DNA from: RGDT01 sp964630925
GTDB taxonomy: Bacteria; Planctomycetota; Planctomycetia; Gemmatales; Gemmataceae
Direction of reading: 5' to 3'
DNA length: 54,259 nucleotides
Assembly (NCBI GenBank): GCA_964630925.1
Contig: CAZVZK010000067.1
Location: 1 to 54,259, forward strand
Shown: positions 1-8,393 of the stretch, piece by piece
How the letters are laid out: each line of letters opens with the position of its first letter
Position numbering within the stretch: the first letter of the stretch is position 1
Translations under genes and position numbers: made by a program
The notes under the pieces: generated by a model
Databases searched by the model: none
Told to the model about the DNA's origin: nothing
What the model saw: the letters and a program-made list of their open reading frames with translations, nothing else

Positions 1-204
1 GGGGTGAAGGGCGGCCGGGCGGTCGGCGCGACCGACGAATTCGGCCTCAAGGCGGTGAAGGACCGCATCAGCGTGAACGACTTCCACGCGACGATCCTGC
101 ACCTGCTCGGGCTGGATCACACGAAGCTGACGTACCCCCACTCCGGACGCGACGAGCGTCTGACCGACGTGTCCGGTAATGTCATCGAGGCCGTGATGGG
201 CTGA
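1..204 (+). CDS. DUF1501 family protein, C-terminal end (partial)
   Basis: The gene runs in from the left edge and stops with TGA at 202-204; only the last ~67 residues are present. The remnant has GATDEFGLKAVKDRISVNDFHATILHLLGLDH and then GRDERLTDVSGNV (quoted here in two adjoining pieces of one tail), which matches the conserved end of planctomycete DUF1501 proteins, a sulfatase/alkaline-phosphatase-fold family usually exported by Tat and often paired with DUF1553/DUF1549 genes. The N-terminus and active-site region are outside the window, so activity cannot be judged. A 72-nt gap separates it from the desaturase operon, so it could be read through into it, but it is probably functionally unrelated. 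Confidence 0.8.
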   Translation, partial: GVKGGRAVGATDEFGLKAVKDRISVNDFHATILHLLGLDHTKLTYPHSGRDERLTDVSGNVIEAVMG

Positions 205-276
205 TTCTCGCCCTTGCCGGGTGCGAGATTATTCTCTAACCAATCACAATTCGCCGTGCGGCACGCAGGAGACGTG

Positions 277-1107
277 ATGACCGTGACGTTCCGGCCCGAG
301 ACCCCCGAGGTCCTCCGGGCGATCCACGTACTGTTCCGCGAGTACTTCGACCTCGCCGAGCGAAAGCGGCGCTGGTCGATCCGCGACGACGTGCCCTGGG
401 ACGACACCAACACGGCCGGCCTCAGCCCCGCCATCGCCGACGTCGTCGAGACGTTCTGCGCCGTCGAGCTGTTCCTCCCCGACTACCTGGCGAAGACCAT
501 CCCCGGCGTCCGCGCCATCCGCGGCCGCGCCTGGTTCTTCGCCAACTGGGGCTACGAGGAGTCCAAGCACTCGATGGTGCTGGAGGACTGGCTGCTCAAG
601 TCGAAGAGCCGCACCGACGAGCAGATGGCCGACCTCCACAGGGACGTGGTCGCCCACGAGTGGCAGGTGCCCTACGACAACAACCGTGTCATGGTCTGCT
701 ACACCCTGGTGCAGGAGCTGGCCACCTGGCTGCACTACGTCCAGCTCCGCAAGATCGTCGAGGCCGAGGGCGGCTGCCCCGCCCTGCAACGCATCCTCAC
801 CCTCGTCGCCACCGACGAACGCGCCCACTACGACTTCTTCCGCCGGCTGGCCGAGATCTACCTCGCCTTCGACCGCGAGGGCACCGTCGAGGCGTTGCGC
901 ATCGCCGTCAACGGCTTCGCGATGCCCGCCGTCCACATGCTGACCGACTCGCGCCGCCGCATCCAGGCCGTCAAGGACCTGTTCATCTTCGACGACCAGA
1001 TCTTCGTCGAGCAGGTCGTCAACCCGCTGCTGGAGAAGCTCGGCCTCACGCGCGCCGACCTCCGCCGCAAGGCCCGCCGCGAGATCTCGACGCCCGCCGG
1101 CCCATGA
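277..1107 (+). CDS. Acyl-ACP desaturase family (ferritin-like diiron), copy 1
   Basis: 276 aa. Soluble four-helix-bundle diiron fold of the stearoyl-ACP desaturase family, expected to introduce a double bond into an ACP- (or CoA-) bound acyl chain using O2 and ferredoxin. Visible metal-ligand pattern: a Glu in FCAVELFLPDY, the EExxH-type GYEESKH, a Glu in LVQELATWLHY and the second pair in ATDERAHYDFF. The start at 277 is chosen because GCAGGAG lies just upstream; an in-frame start at 214 would add 21 non-conserved residues. It is the first of four closely spaced genes (desaturase, desaturase, two ketosynthases). It is clearly paralogous to the next gene along its whole length (VPW, VETFCAVEL, RGRAWFxANWGYEE, KHSM all shared). 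Family is firm; substrate and regioselectivity are unknown. Confidence 0.88.
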   Translation: MTVTFRPETPEVLRAIHVLFREYFDLAERKRRWSIRDDVPWDDTNTAGLSPAIADVVETFCAVELFLPDYLAKTIPGVRAIRGRAWFFANWGYEESKHSMVLEDWLLKSKSRTDEQMADLHRDVVAHEWQVPYDNNRVMVCYTLVQELATWLHYVQLRKIVEAEGGCPALQRILTLVATDERAHYDFFRRLAEIYLAFDREGTVEALRIAVNGFAMPAVHMLTDSRRRIQAVKDLFIFDDQIFVEQVVNPLLEKLGLTRADLRRKARREISTPAGP

Positions 1108-1142
1108 TTCGCCCCGCCTCGCCCCGTAGGAGGAGGCCTGGA

Positions 1143-1964
1143 ATGGAGGCCGTGACGCACGCCGAGCCGCCTCAAGTCCTCGAGGCGATGTACCGACTGT
1201 TCCGCGACTTCTTCGACCGCGCCGAGGAGAAGCGCCGCTGGTCGCTTCGGGATGACGTGCCCTGGGAGCAGTGCAGCCGCTCGCTCAACCCGGCGCTCGC
1301 CGACATCGTCGAGACGTTCTGCGCCGTCGAGCTGTACCTGCCCGACTACCTGGCCAAGCTCATCGGCCAGGTCCGCGCCAGCCGCGGCCGCGCCTGGTTC
1401 CTCGCCAACTGGGGCTACGAGGAGGCCAAGCACTCGATGGCCCTGGAGGACTGGCTCCTGCGCTCCGGCCAGCGGACGGACGAGAAGATGGAGGACATGC
1501 ACCGCGAGGTGTTCTCCCACGAGTGGCAGCTCCCCCACGACAGCTCGCGCGGCATGCTCTGCTACGCCATGTTCCAGGAGCTGGCGACGCAGATGCACTA
1601 CGTCAACCTCCGCGCCTGCGTGCGAGCCGAGGGCGGCTGCCCCGCCCTGGAGCGCGTCCTCACCCTCGTCGCCGCCGACGAGGCCGCCCACGCCGAGTTC
1701 TTCTTCAAATGCGTGGCCCTGTACCTCGAACACGACCGGGCGGCCACCCTGGAGCAGCTCGCCCGCGTGGCCAACGGCTTCCAGATGCCGGCGGTCCACA
1801 TGCTGGCCGACGGCGCGTTGCGCGTCAACGAGGTGCGCAACTTCCGCATCTTCGACGAGGAGGTGTGGTATCACCGCGTCCTCACCCCCGCCCTGGCCCG
1901 CCTGGGCCTGACCCGCCACGACATCCGCCGCAAGGTCAAACGCGAGGTCAGCACGCCCCGGTGA
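1143..1964 (+). CDS. Acyl-ACP desaturase family, copy 2
   Basis: 273 aa, tandem paralogue of the preceding gene, 35 nt downstream of it, with a strong AGGAGG-type site before the ATG at 1143. The diiron ligand pattern is retained: VELYLPDY Glu, GYEEAKH, FQELATQMHY Glu and AADEAAHAEFF. Reading upstream of 1143 in the same frame is only a shadow of copy 1. Two adjacent copies suggest two desaturation positions, or a heteromeric or sequential reaction, on the chain made by the ketosynthase pair that follows; that is inference. Length is a little shorter than plant stearoyl-ACP desaturases and closer to the DesA-type bacterial enzymes. Confidence 0.88.
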   Translation: MEAVTHAEPPQVLEAMYRLFRDFFDRAEEKRRWSLRDDVPWEQCSRSLNPALADIVETFCAVELYLPDYLAKLIGQVRASRGRAWFLANWGYEEAKHSMALEDWLLRSGQRTDEKMEDMHREVFSHEWQLPHDSSRGMLCYAMFQELATQMHYVNLRACVRAEGGCPALERVLTLVAADEAAHAEFFFKCVALYLEHDRAATLEQLARVANGFQMPAVHMLADGALRVNEVRNFRIFDEEVWYHRVLTPALARLGLTRHDIRRKVKREVSTPR

Positions 1965-2040
1965 CACGCCGCCCTTGCCGCCTCAACCCCGTGCGCGTAC
2001 CCGTGATGGGGGATCGCCTCATGCGTTCAGCCGACACGTA

Positions 2041-3276
2041 ATGCAGCGACGCGCCGTCATCACCGGCCTGGGTATCGTCAGCCCCCTCGGGCTGGGCAGG
2101 GACGCCTTCCGCGCCTCCCTCGCCGCCGCCGCCTCCGGCGTCCACACCTTCCGCCTCTTCGACCCCTCCGCCCTCCCCGTCACGTTCGGCGGCGAGATCG
2201 AGGAGTTCGACGCCAACGCCTACCTCGACAAGAAGGAGCGCAAGCAGCTCAAGCTCATGCCGCGCACGGTGCAGCTCGCCGTCGCCGCCTCCAGGCTCGC
2301 CGCCGCCGACGCCCGCCTCGCCGCCGACCCGGAGCGTCTGGGGTTCGTCATGGGGACGGGCATCATCCCCGGCGTGCTGGACGACCTCGGCCCGCCCGGC
2401 CGGCTCTGCCTCGACGAGGCGTCCGGCCGCATCGACATGGAGAAGTGGGGACGCGAGGGCATCGGGCTGATGCCGCCGACGTGGATGCTCAACCACGTCC
2501 CAAACATGCCGGCGAGCCACTCCGCCATCCTCCTCGACGCCCGCGGCCCCAACAACACCGTCACGCAGTACGACGCCGCCGCCCTCATGGCCGCCGGCGA
2601 GGCGTTCCGCGTCATCCAGTCGGGCCGCGCCGACGCCATGATCGCCGGCGGGACCGACACGCGGACCGGAATCATCAGCGTGGCCCGCCACGCCATGTAC
2701 GCCCCCCTCGCCCGCCACGACGACCCGGCCAGGGCGTGCCGCCCCTTCGATCGCGCACGCACCGGCCAGGTGCTGGCCGAGGGCGCCGGCGTGATGGCCC
2801 TCGAAGACCGCGAGCACGCCCTGAGACGCGGGGCGGAGGTGCTGGCCGAGGTGGCCGGCTTCGCGGCGGCCTACGACCTGCGCCGCGACGGCGCCGGCGT
2901 CGCGCGGGCCGTCGCCGCCGCCCTGCGCGAGGCGGGGGCGGTGCCGGGGGAGGTGGACCACGTCAACGCCCACGCCGGCGGCCTGCCGGAAGACGTCCGC
3001 GAGGCCCGCGCCCTGGCCGAGGCACTGCCGGGCGTCCCCGTCCTGGCGATGAAGGGCTACATGGGTAACGCCGGCAGCGGCGCGTCGGTCCTGGAGCTGG
3101 CCGCCAGCGTCCTCGCCCTGGCCGGTGACCCGGTGCCGGTGTCGCTCAACTGCGGCGCCCCGGACTGCCCGGTGACGCCGGTGCGCGAGCCGCGGCGTGT
3201 GGCACGGCCCTTCGTGGTCAAGGTGGCGATGACGGACCGGGGGCACTGCGTGGCCCTGGTGCTGCGGCGGGGGTGA
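2041..3276 (+). CDS. Beta-ketoacyl synthase-like protein lacking active-site Cys (KS-beta / chain-length-factor-like)
   Basis: 411 aa, thiolase fold of the KAS I/II family: starts RRAVITGLGIVSPLG, then GGTDTRTG, CRPFDRARTGQVLAEGAGVMALE. The nucleophile elbow that reads TACAAG in the neighbour is TQYDAA here, so the catalytic Cys is Asp (residue 178). The first catalytic His is kept (HVNAHAG) but the second is Asn (KGYMGN instead of KGMVGH). It therefore cannot do the normal Claisen condensation and resembles the KS-beta/chain-length-factor partner of type II systems, although classical CLFs have Gln at this position. It lies 3 nt before an intact ketosynthase, the standard arrangement for a KS-alpha/KS-beta heterodimer, though here the beta-like gene comes first. 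Confidence 0.8.
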   Translation: MQRRAVITGLGIVSPLGLGRDAFRASLAAAASGVHTFRLFDPSALPVTFGGEIEEFDANAYLDKKERKQLKLMPRTVQLAVAASRLAAADARLAADPERLGFVMGTGIIPGVLDDLGPPGRLCLDEASGRIDMEKWGREGIGLMPPTWMLNHVPNMPASHSAILLDARGPNNTVTQYDAAALMAAGEAFRVIQSGRADAMIAGGTDTRTGIISVARHAMYAPLARHDDPARACRPFDRARTGQVLAEGAGVMALEDREHALRRGAEVLAEVAGFAAAYDLRRDGAGVARAVAAALREAGAVPGEVDHVNAHAGGLPEDVREARALAEALPGVPVLAMKGYMGNAGSGASVLELAASVLALAGDPVPVSLNCGAPDCPVTPVREPRRVARPFVVKVAMTDRGHCVALVLRRG

Positions 3277-3279
3277 GAC

Positions 3280-4566
3280 ATGCGGCGTGTCGTGATAACC
3301 GGGATGGGGATGGTGACGCCTCTGGGCGACACCCTGGAGGGCGTGTTCGCGGCGATGCTGGCCGGCCAGAGCGCCGTCGGCCCGATCACGCGCTTCGACG
3401 CCCGCACCTTCCCGACCACGTTCGCCGCCGAGGTCAAGGGATTCGACCTGTCGCGGCACGTGGGGGACGTGGGACGCTGGATCGACGCCGGCGACGCCGT
3501 CAAGTTCGCCCTGGCCGCCGCCGGCAAGGCGCTGGACGACGCCGGGCTGCGGCACGGCGGGGATCGCACGCGGATGGGCGTGTACCTGGGCACCGGCGAG
3601 AGCAGGCAGGACCACGACGCAGTCCTGGCCATCGCCGGGAGGAGCCTTGACGCGAGCGGACGGCGGCGGCTCGATGACAAGGCGTTGTCACGCGAGGCGG
3701 TGCGGACGTACCACCGCGGCCGCGAGTACACGCAGGAGCTGCACAACCCGTCGGGCGACCTGGCGGATGTCTTCGCCCTGGAGGGGCCGAACCACGCCTG
3801 CCTGACGGCGTGCGCCGCCGGCACGCAGGCGCTCGGCGAGGCCGCCCACCTGGTGCGCCACGGCGACGCCGACGTGATGCTGGCCGGCGGCGCCCACAGC
3901 ATGATCTACCCCCTCGGCGTGACCGGCTTCAGCCTGCTGACGGCGATCTCGACGCGCAACGACAACCCGCGGCGCGCCAGCCGCCCGTTCGACCTGACAC
4001 GCGACGGCTTCGTCCTCGGCGAGGGCGCCGGCCTGCTCGTGCTGGAGGATATGGAGCACGCCAGGGCGCGGGGCGTGCGCATCTACGCGGAGCTGAAGGG
4101 CTACGGCTCAACGTGTGACGCCTACCGCGTGACCGACTGCCACCCGGAGGGCCGCGGCGCCGCCGCGTGCATCCGCGCGGCGCTGGCCGACGCCGGCCTG
4201 CCGGCGGAGGCCATCGGCTACGTCAACGCCCACGGCACGAGCACGCGGAACAACGACTCCGCCGAGACGGCGGCGTTGAAGCTGGCGCTGGGCGGGCACG
4301 CGCGGCGTGTGCCGGTGTCGTCGATCAAGGGCATGGTGGGCCACCTGATCGCGGCGGCGGGGGCGGTGGAGGCCGTCGTGAGCGTGCTGGCGATGCGGCA
4401 GGGCGTGATCCCGCCGACGATCAATTACGAGTACCCCGACCCGGCGTGCGATTTGGACTACGTCCCGAACGTGGCGCGTGAGTGCCGCTTCGACCACGCG
4501 CTGAGCAACAGCTTCGGCTTCGGCGGCCAGAACGCGGCGGTGATCGTGAGCCGGTTCGCGGGGTGA
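3280..4566 (+). CDS. Beta-ketoacyl-ACP synthase (KAS II / KS-alpha type)
   Basis: 428 aa, full length for FabF-type enzymes. It extends an acyl-ACP by decarboxylative condensation with malonyl-ACP. The full Cys-His-His triad is present: HACLTACAAGTQ with Cys178, YVNAHGTSTRNND, and KGMVGHLIAAAG; the C-terminal NSFGFGGQNAAVIV loop is typical. It begins 3 nt after the stop of the Cys-less KS-like gene, so the two are almost certainly co-translated and probably form a heterodimer. No ACP, malonyltransferase or reductase gene is adjacent in the window, so the cluster must draw on primary fatty-acid enzymes or genes elsewhere. It ends 5 nt before a convergent minus-strand gene with no obvious terminator. 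Confidence 0.9.
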   Translation: MRRVVITGMGMVTPLGDTLEGVFAAMLAGQSAVGPITRFDARTFPTTFAAEVKGFDLSRHVGDVGRWIDAGDAVKFALAAAGKALDDAGLRHGGDRTRMGVYLGTGESRQDHDAVLAIAGRSLDASGRRRLDDKALSREAVRTYHRGREYTQELHNPSGDLADVFALEGPNHACLTACAAGTQALGEAAHLVRHGDADVMLAGGAHSMIYPLGVTGFSLLTAISTRNDNPRRASRPFDLTRDGFVLGEGAGLLVLEDMEHARARGVRIYAELKGYGSTCDAYRVTDCHPEGRGAAACIRAALADAGLPAEAIGYVNAHGTSTRNNDSAETAALKLALGGHARRVPVSSIKGMVGHLIAAAGAVEAVVSVLAMRQGVIPPTINYEYPDPACDLDYVPNVARECRFDHALSNSFGFGGQNAAVIVSRFAG

Positions 4567-4571
4567 GTGTT

Positions 4572-5033
4572 TCACCCGCCGGCCGGATCGCTCGGCGGTG
4601 TCGTCACCCATCCCCAGCGCGGATGCTTCGTGTAGAGGCCGGAGACCCGCTGGCCGAACAGGTGGAGGGCATCGAGGCCGCGCTCGCGCCAGACGAACCG
4701 ATGGATGCGGTGATACCGCTCCCCGATGCGCCCCGAGATCGTGAGAAACGACCCGTCATCGACAGTCTCATTCGCCGGAACGAGATGCTCGTCGCCCTCC
4801 GGTAGCCCCCAGAATCCGCAGTGATCGATCAGGTGCAACAGGGTCGGCCACTCGCCCTTCGGGAGCTGACGTACCCCGCTCTCCTCACGACGCCCTGCGT
4901 GGCGATCCCAGGCGACGAACCAGCCCTCCTTGCCCGCGCCGTACACGTTGATCGTGAAGGCGTCACCGAAGGCATCCATCCACTCGATGCGGAACGCGCC
5001 TTCGACCCCGGCAGGTAGTTTGAGCTGACCCAT
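4572..5033 (-). CDS. Hypothetical protein
   Basis: 153 aa from the ATG at 5033 (MGQLKLP...), chosen because GGGAG lies about 13 nt upstream; an in-frame GTG at 5090 would overlap the end of the upstream gene by 22 nt. No family recognised. The protein is soluble, rich in Trp and Gly (FVAWDRHAG, HCGFWGLP, YHRIHRFVWRERGLD), with no signal peptide or membrane segment. The pattern ...LIDHCGFWGLP...DGSFLTISGRIGERYHRIHR resembles small planctomycete proteins of unknown function that carry a central beta-sheet. It is the last gene of the minus-strand run starting at 10552. Confidence 0.55.
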   Translation of the reverse strand: MGQLKLPAGVEGAFRIEWMDAFGDAFTINVYGAGKEGWFVAWDRHAGRREESGVRQLPKGEWPTLLHLIDHCGFWGLPEGDEHLVPANETVDDGSFLTISGRIGERYHRIHRFVWRERGLDALHLFGQRVSGLYTKHPRWGWVTTPPSDPAGG

Positions 5034-5068
5034 CTTCGGCGCTCCCGAGCAGGAGGACCGCTCGCCGC

Positions 5069-5287
5069 TTACCCCCTGATCCTCGCCCACAACTCTTCGG
5101 AAGTGCGGACGTTCGTGGGGTCCGCCTCATGGGCGTCGAGCCGGCGGTCCAGCTCGGCGGCCAATTCCTCGTCCGGCTCCGGCTGCCAGCCGGCCTCGAC
5201 CAGCTCGTCCCACAGACGCAGGGCGAAGGCCAGCCTCTCCTGGTTGTCCCACGCCCGCGTCGCCTCCAGCGCCGTTGTCGGGTCCAT
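5069..5287 (-). CDS. Putative addiction-module component-like protein (orphan antitoxin)
   Basis: 72 aa from the ATG at 5287, with GGAGGGG 6 nt upstream. It has the two conserved halves of the 'putative addiction module component' family (TIGR02574 / Unstab_antitox type): ERLAFALRLWDELVEAG followed by EELAAELDRRLDAHEADP and SEELWARIRG. These are small antitoxin-like proteins usually encoded beside a RelE/ParE toxin. No toxin gene is adjacent: the upstream neighbour is a YiiX-like hydrolase (77 nt away) and the downstream one is a hypothetical protein. It may be an orphan or may act with an unlinked toxin. The family is suggested by pattern only. Confidence 0.6.
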   Translation of the reverse strand: MDPTTALEATRAWDNQERLAFALRLWDELVEAGWQPEPDEELAAELDRRLDAHEADPTNVRTSEELWARIRG

Positions 5288-5364
5288 GTCCGCCCCTCCA
5301 GTCCTGCACGCCATCCCCACCCAGTGTAACCAGAGACACGGGGCGACGGAAGCCCGCCGTCGCC

Positions 5365-6003
5365 TCACAGGTGAATCATCACCTCCTCACCTAGCGACGC
5401 ATCCCCCACCAGCGTCAGCCCCCCGTCCGCCCCGAAGTCGCGTGGCGTGTAGGTGTTCGACGGCGGCTCGCCCGGCAGCAGGCCCAGACGCTGATACGTC
5501 GCCGCGACCAGCTCGCTGCAGAACAGGCTCGTCAGGTCCTCGCGCCGGTTCCGCAGCAGGAAGCCGTCGAACATCGCACGCACCCCCTGCGTGTGCTTCC
5601 GCTCGTAAGGCCGCCCGTGGACCAGCGCGAAGAACGCCCGGAACGCCTCCACCCGCGCCGCCGTCCGTTCGGCGGACAGACGCCGGACTGCGATGTCGCC
5701 GCCGTAGCGGCCCACCCACTCCTCCAGCCGGACCAGATGCACGCCGCCCTTGTCGTCGCCGCTCACCAGGTCCGGCATCCCCGCCGTGCCCGTCGCCTCC
5801 CACAAGAGCGGCTCGTCCTCCGCCGCCAGCCGCACGATCATCCCGACGTGCGACCACCGCGAGCGCATCATCCGCTTCAGGCGCAGGCACTGCGGCGTGT
5901 CGCCGCCGTACAGCACGATGTCGCCCAGCGCCAGCTCGGGACGCAGGGCCGCGTAGGCGGGCGTGTAGCCTGGGGACGCGGATTTCGCAGGAGGCCCGTG
6001 CAC
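5365..6003 (-). CDS. YiiX-like permuted NlpC/P60 (papain-like) hydrolase
   Basis: 212 aa. The N-terminal GDIVLYGGDTPQCLRLKRMM and WSHVGMIVRL give the GDI...H block and FCSELVAATYQRLGL the Cys block; the order His-then-Cys is that of the circularly permuted papain-fold family (YiiX/YaeF, C92-like), whose members hydrolyse amide or ester bonds in lipids or peptidoglycan fragments. No signal peptide is evident. The start is a GTG at 6003, only 4 nt after the stop of the penicillin-acylase gene, so translation is probably coupled to it. The C-terminal part (PPSNTYTPRDFGA) is the usual substrate-loop region. The substrate is unknown. Confidence 0.75.
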   Translation of the reverse strand: MHGPPAKSASPGYTPAYAALRPELALGDIVLYGGDTPQCLRLKRMMRSRWSHVGMIVRLAAEDEPLLWEATGTAGMPDLVSGDDKGGVHLVRLEEWVGRYGGDIAVRRLSAERTAARVEAFRAFFALVHGRPYERKHTQGVRAMFDGFLLRNRREDLTSLFCSELVAATYQRLGLLPGEPPSNTYTPRDFGADGGLTLVGDASLGEEVMIHL

Positions 6004-6007
6004 GATG

Positions 6008-8320
6008 TCACCCCGCTGGCGTCAGCCGCAGCGTCTCCACCGTCGCTGCGGCGATCTCCCTGTCGGTGTACGCGATCGGCACCCCATCGCCCCTCCGCCA
6101 CAACGGCAGCAGGTCCCCGTAGTGCGAGGACAGCGGGTTGCCCGACTGCCCCGCCGGCAGCACCCACCGGCAGTTCTCCCACGCCCCCACGTCGGCCACG
6201 AACCGCATCGCGGCGATGTTGTCCGTCGGCGCCAGCGGGTCCAGGGGCAGCGCCGCCGCCTGGTTGATCACGTCGGCGTCGCCGCCGCACGGCACCGGCC
6301 CCAGGTCGAAGATCCGCCGCAGGATGCCGCCCATCAGACCGCCGCCGCGCGACAGCGGGTGGTGCATCACCAGCGGCCTGATCCGCCCCCACGCCCACCG
6401 CCGCGTGTCCGTGCCGAACCGCCGCCGCAGGAAGTCCACCGTCTCCGTCAGCACCCTGCCCGCCGTCCCCTTCCACGCCGGCCAGTCGCGGATCAGCCGC
6501 ACCAGGTGGGCCGTCCGCCGGAAGCACCCGAAGTTGTACGGCGTCAGCGGGCTGAGGCCCTTGCCCACCACCCACTCCCAGCTCTTGGGCGCCAGGGCCC
6601 GCGCCGCCGCCCGGATCATCCCGGCCAGCCACACCTCGTACACCGCCGCCGCCGGCGACCCCGCCGACGCCACCCCGTCCCAGGCCCGCAGCATGTCCTG
6701 CCCCTGCCGCGCCAGCGGGCCCCCCTCCGCCGACAGGACCGCCTCGCGCAGCTCCTCCCAAGCCAGGGCCCGCTGGTCCGTCTGCAAGGCCATCGTCGAG
6801 GCCACGTCCCACCCCGCCTTCCCCGCCATCTCCCTGGCGATGGCGTGGATGCGGTAGCCGTCGATGAAGTCCACCCCCAGGAACGGCCCCTCGCCCTCCG
6901 GCTGCGGCCTGTTGTTCGCCGTCGCCAGCCACCCGCACGCCGGATCCTCCAAATGCGGCATCTCCTCGAACGGCACCCGCCCCGACCACCCCGCCTCGGG
7001 GTCGGCCCCGTGCAGCGGCAGCGCCCCGTGCCCCTTCCTCCGCACCGGCGCCTCCCCCGCGAGCTGCCAGCCGATCACGCCCGAGGCGTCGGCGTACGCC
7101 ACGTTCTGCGACGCCACCGGCCAGTGCCGGAACGCCTCGCGCAGGTCGGCGAACGACCGCACCCCGTGCAGCGCGAAGAACCCGCGCACCTTCGCCGGCT
7201 CCAGCCACGTCGCCCGCAGCGACAGCGCCGCATGGCACGAGGCCAGCGCCGGCCCGATGACCGGGCCGCGCGGCGTTATGTGCACGTGCTCCGTCACCGG
7301 CGACCCGCCCTTGACGTGGATCACCTCCTCGCGGACTTGGCAGGGCACCCACCCGCCGCCGTCGCGCACCCTGTCGCCTTCGATCTCCTCCCAGAAGAGG
7401 TCGGTGTTGTCCACCAGCCCCGCGGTCAGCCCCCAGGCGGCGTGCCCGTTGTGCCCCGCCAGCACCGCCGGCCCGCCGACCACCGTCGCCCCGGCGACGG
7501 CCCACTCCGGGCAGCGCATCGACGCCAGATAGAAGTGCGACGGCAGCCGCGCGTCGAGGTGCGGGTCGTTGGCCAGGATCGGCCGCCCCGACCTCGTCCG
7601 CGCCCCGGAGATGGCCCAGTTGTTCGACCCGCCCCCATGCCCCGACCAGTCGAGGAACGAGCGGATGTCGCCGGCCAAATGGTCGAGCGCCGGCCCCGCC
7701 TCCCGGCCCGGCGGCGCGATCACCGGCTGCCACTCCGCGTACGTCGGGTCGAGCGCCCGCAACGCCTCGACGCCGTCCTCCATCAGCACCTTGAGGCGCA
7801 CCAGCTCCGCGTCCCAGTTGGCGCACAGCGTGAACGACAGCACCTTCGCGACCGCCAGCGAATCCGCCGGCGTCCACGGCGTCGGCCTCACACCCAGCAG
7901 CCAGAACTCGTGGGGCAGGCTCGTCAGGCCCAGCGTGCGGCCCGCGTTGACGCCGTCGGCGTACCCTTCGAGAGAATCGCGCACGTCGTCGTCGATCAGC
8001 GGCAGTTGCTCCAGCGCGGCCCTGTGGAAGCCGATCCGCCGCGAAAGCCGGTCCACGGGCAGCGCCGCGGCGGCCATCTCGGCGACGGTGCCGCGGGCCA
8101 CGCGCAGCAGCACCTCCAGTTGGAACGCGCGGTCCTGGCCGTGACAGACACCGATGCCGAACGCCGCGTCCCGCGCCGAGCCGGCCTGGATCATCGGCAC
8201 GCCCCAGCGGTCGCGATGGATCACCAGGTCGGCCTTCAGCCCAGGCACGTCGAGGCCCCCGCCCGTCACGGGCAGGCGCCGGCCCAGGAAGAGGCGGAAG
8301 AGGAAACGCAGCAGGCTCAC
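6008..8320 (-). CDS. Penicillin acylase family protein (Ntn hydrolase)
   Basis: 770 aa from a GTG at 8320 with GGGAG 6-7 nt upstream; in-frame sequence further upstream overlaps the neighbouring gene and is low-complexity, so it is rejected. Layout is that of the penicillin G / acyl-homoserine-lactone acylases: an N-terminal alpha-chain beginning with the conserved IHRDRWGVPMIQA and GVCHGQDRAFQLEVLLR, a spacer, then the autocatalytic site GGGSNNWAIS with the N-terminal nucleophile Ser232, followed by a long beta-chain (ANDPHLDARLPSHFYLA, PGFxG-like segments replaced by GPAVLAGHNGHAAWGLTAG). The enzyme cleaves amide bonds of acylated substrates; the natural substrate is unknown, and quorum-quenching is one option. 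The N-terminal SLLRFLFRLFLG may be a short membrane anchor or a signal. Confidence 0.88.
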   Translation of the reverse strand: MSLLRFLFRLFLGRRLPVTGGGLDVPGLKADLVIHRDRWGVPMIQAGSARDAAFGIGVCHGQDRAFQLEVLLRVARGTVAEMAAAALPVDRLSRRIGFHRAALEQLPLIDDDVRDSLEGYADGVNAGRTLGLTSLPHEFWLLGVRPTPWTPADSLAVAKVLSFTLCANWDAELVRLKVLMEDGVEALRALDPTYAEWQPVIAPPGREAGPALDHLAGDIRSFLDWSGHGGGSNNWAISGARTRSGRPILANDPHLDARLPSHFYLASMRCPEWAVAGATVVGGPAVLAGHNGHAAWGLTAGLVDNTDLFWEEIEGDRVRDGGGWVPCQVREEVIHVKGGSPVTEHVHITPRGPVIGPALASCHAALSLRATWLEPAKVRGFFALHGVRSFADLREAFRHWPVASQNVAYADASGVIGWQLAGEAPVRRKGHGALPLHGADPEAGWSGRVPFEEMPHLEDPACGWLATANNRPQPEGEGPFLGVDFIDGYRIHAIAREMAGKAGWDVASTMALQTDQRALAWEELREAVLSAEGGPLARQGQDMLRAWDGVASAGSPAAAVYEVWLAGMIRAAARALAPKSWEWVVGKGLSPLTPYNFGCFRRTAHLVRLIRDWPAWKGTAGRVLTETVDFLRRRFGTDTRRWAWGRIRPLVMHHPLSRGGGLMGGILRRIFDLGPVPCGGDADVINQAAALPLDPLAPTDNIAAMRFVADVGAWENCRWVLPAGQSGNPLSSHYGDLLPLWRRGDGVPIAYTDREIAAATVETLRLTPAG

Positions 8321-8393
8321 GGGGCTCCCTCTCCCGTCCTGGGCTGCCGACCGGGTGAGGATAAGGCGGCACGTCCCCGGCGGCAACGGCCCA

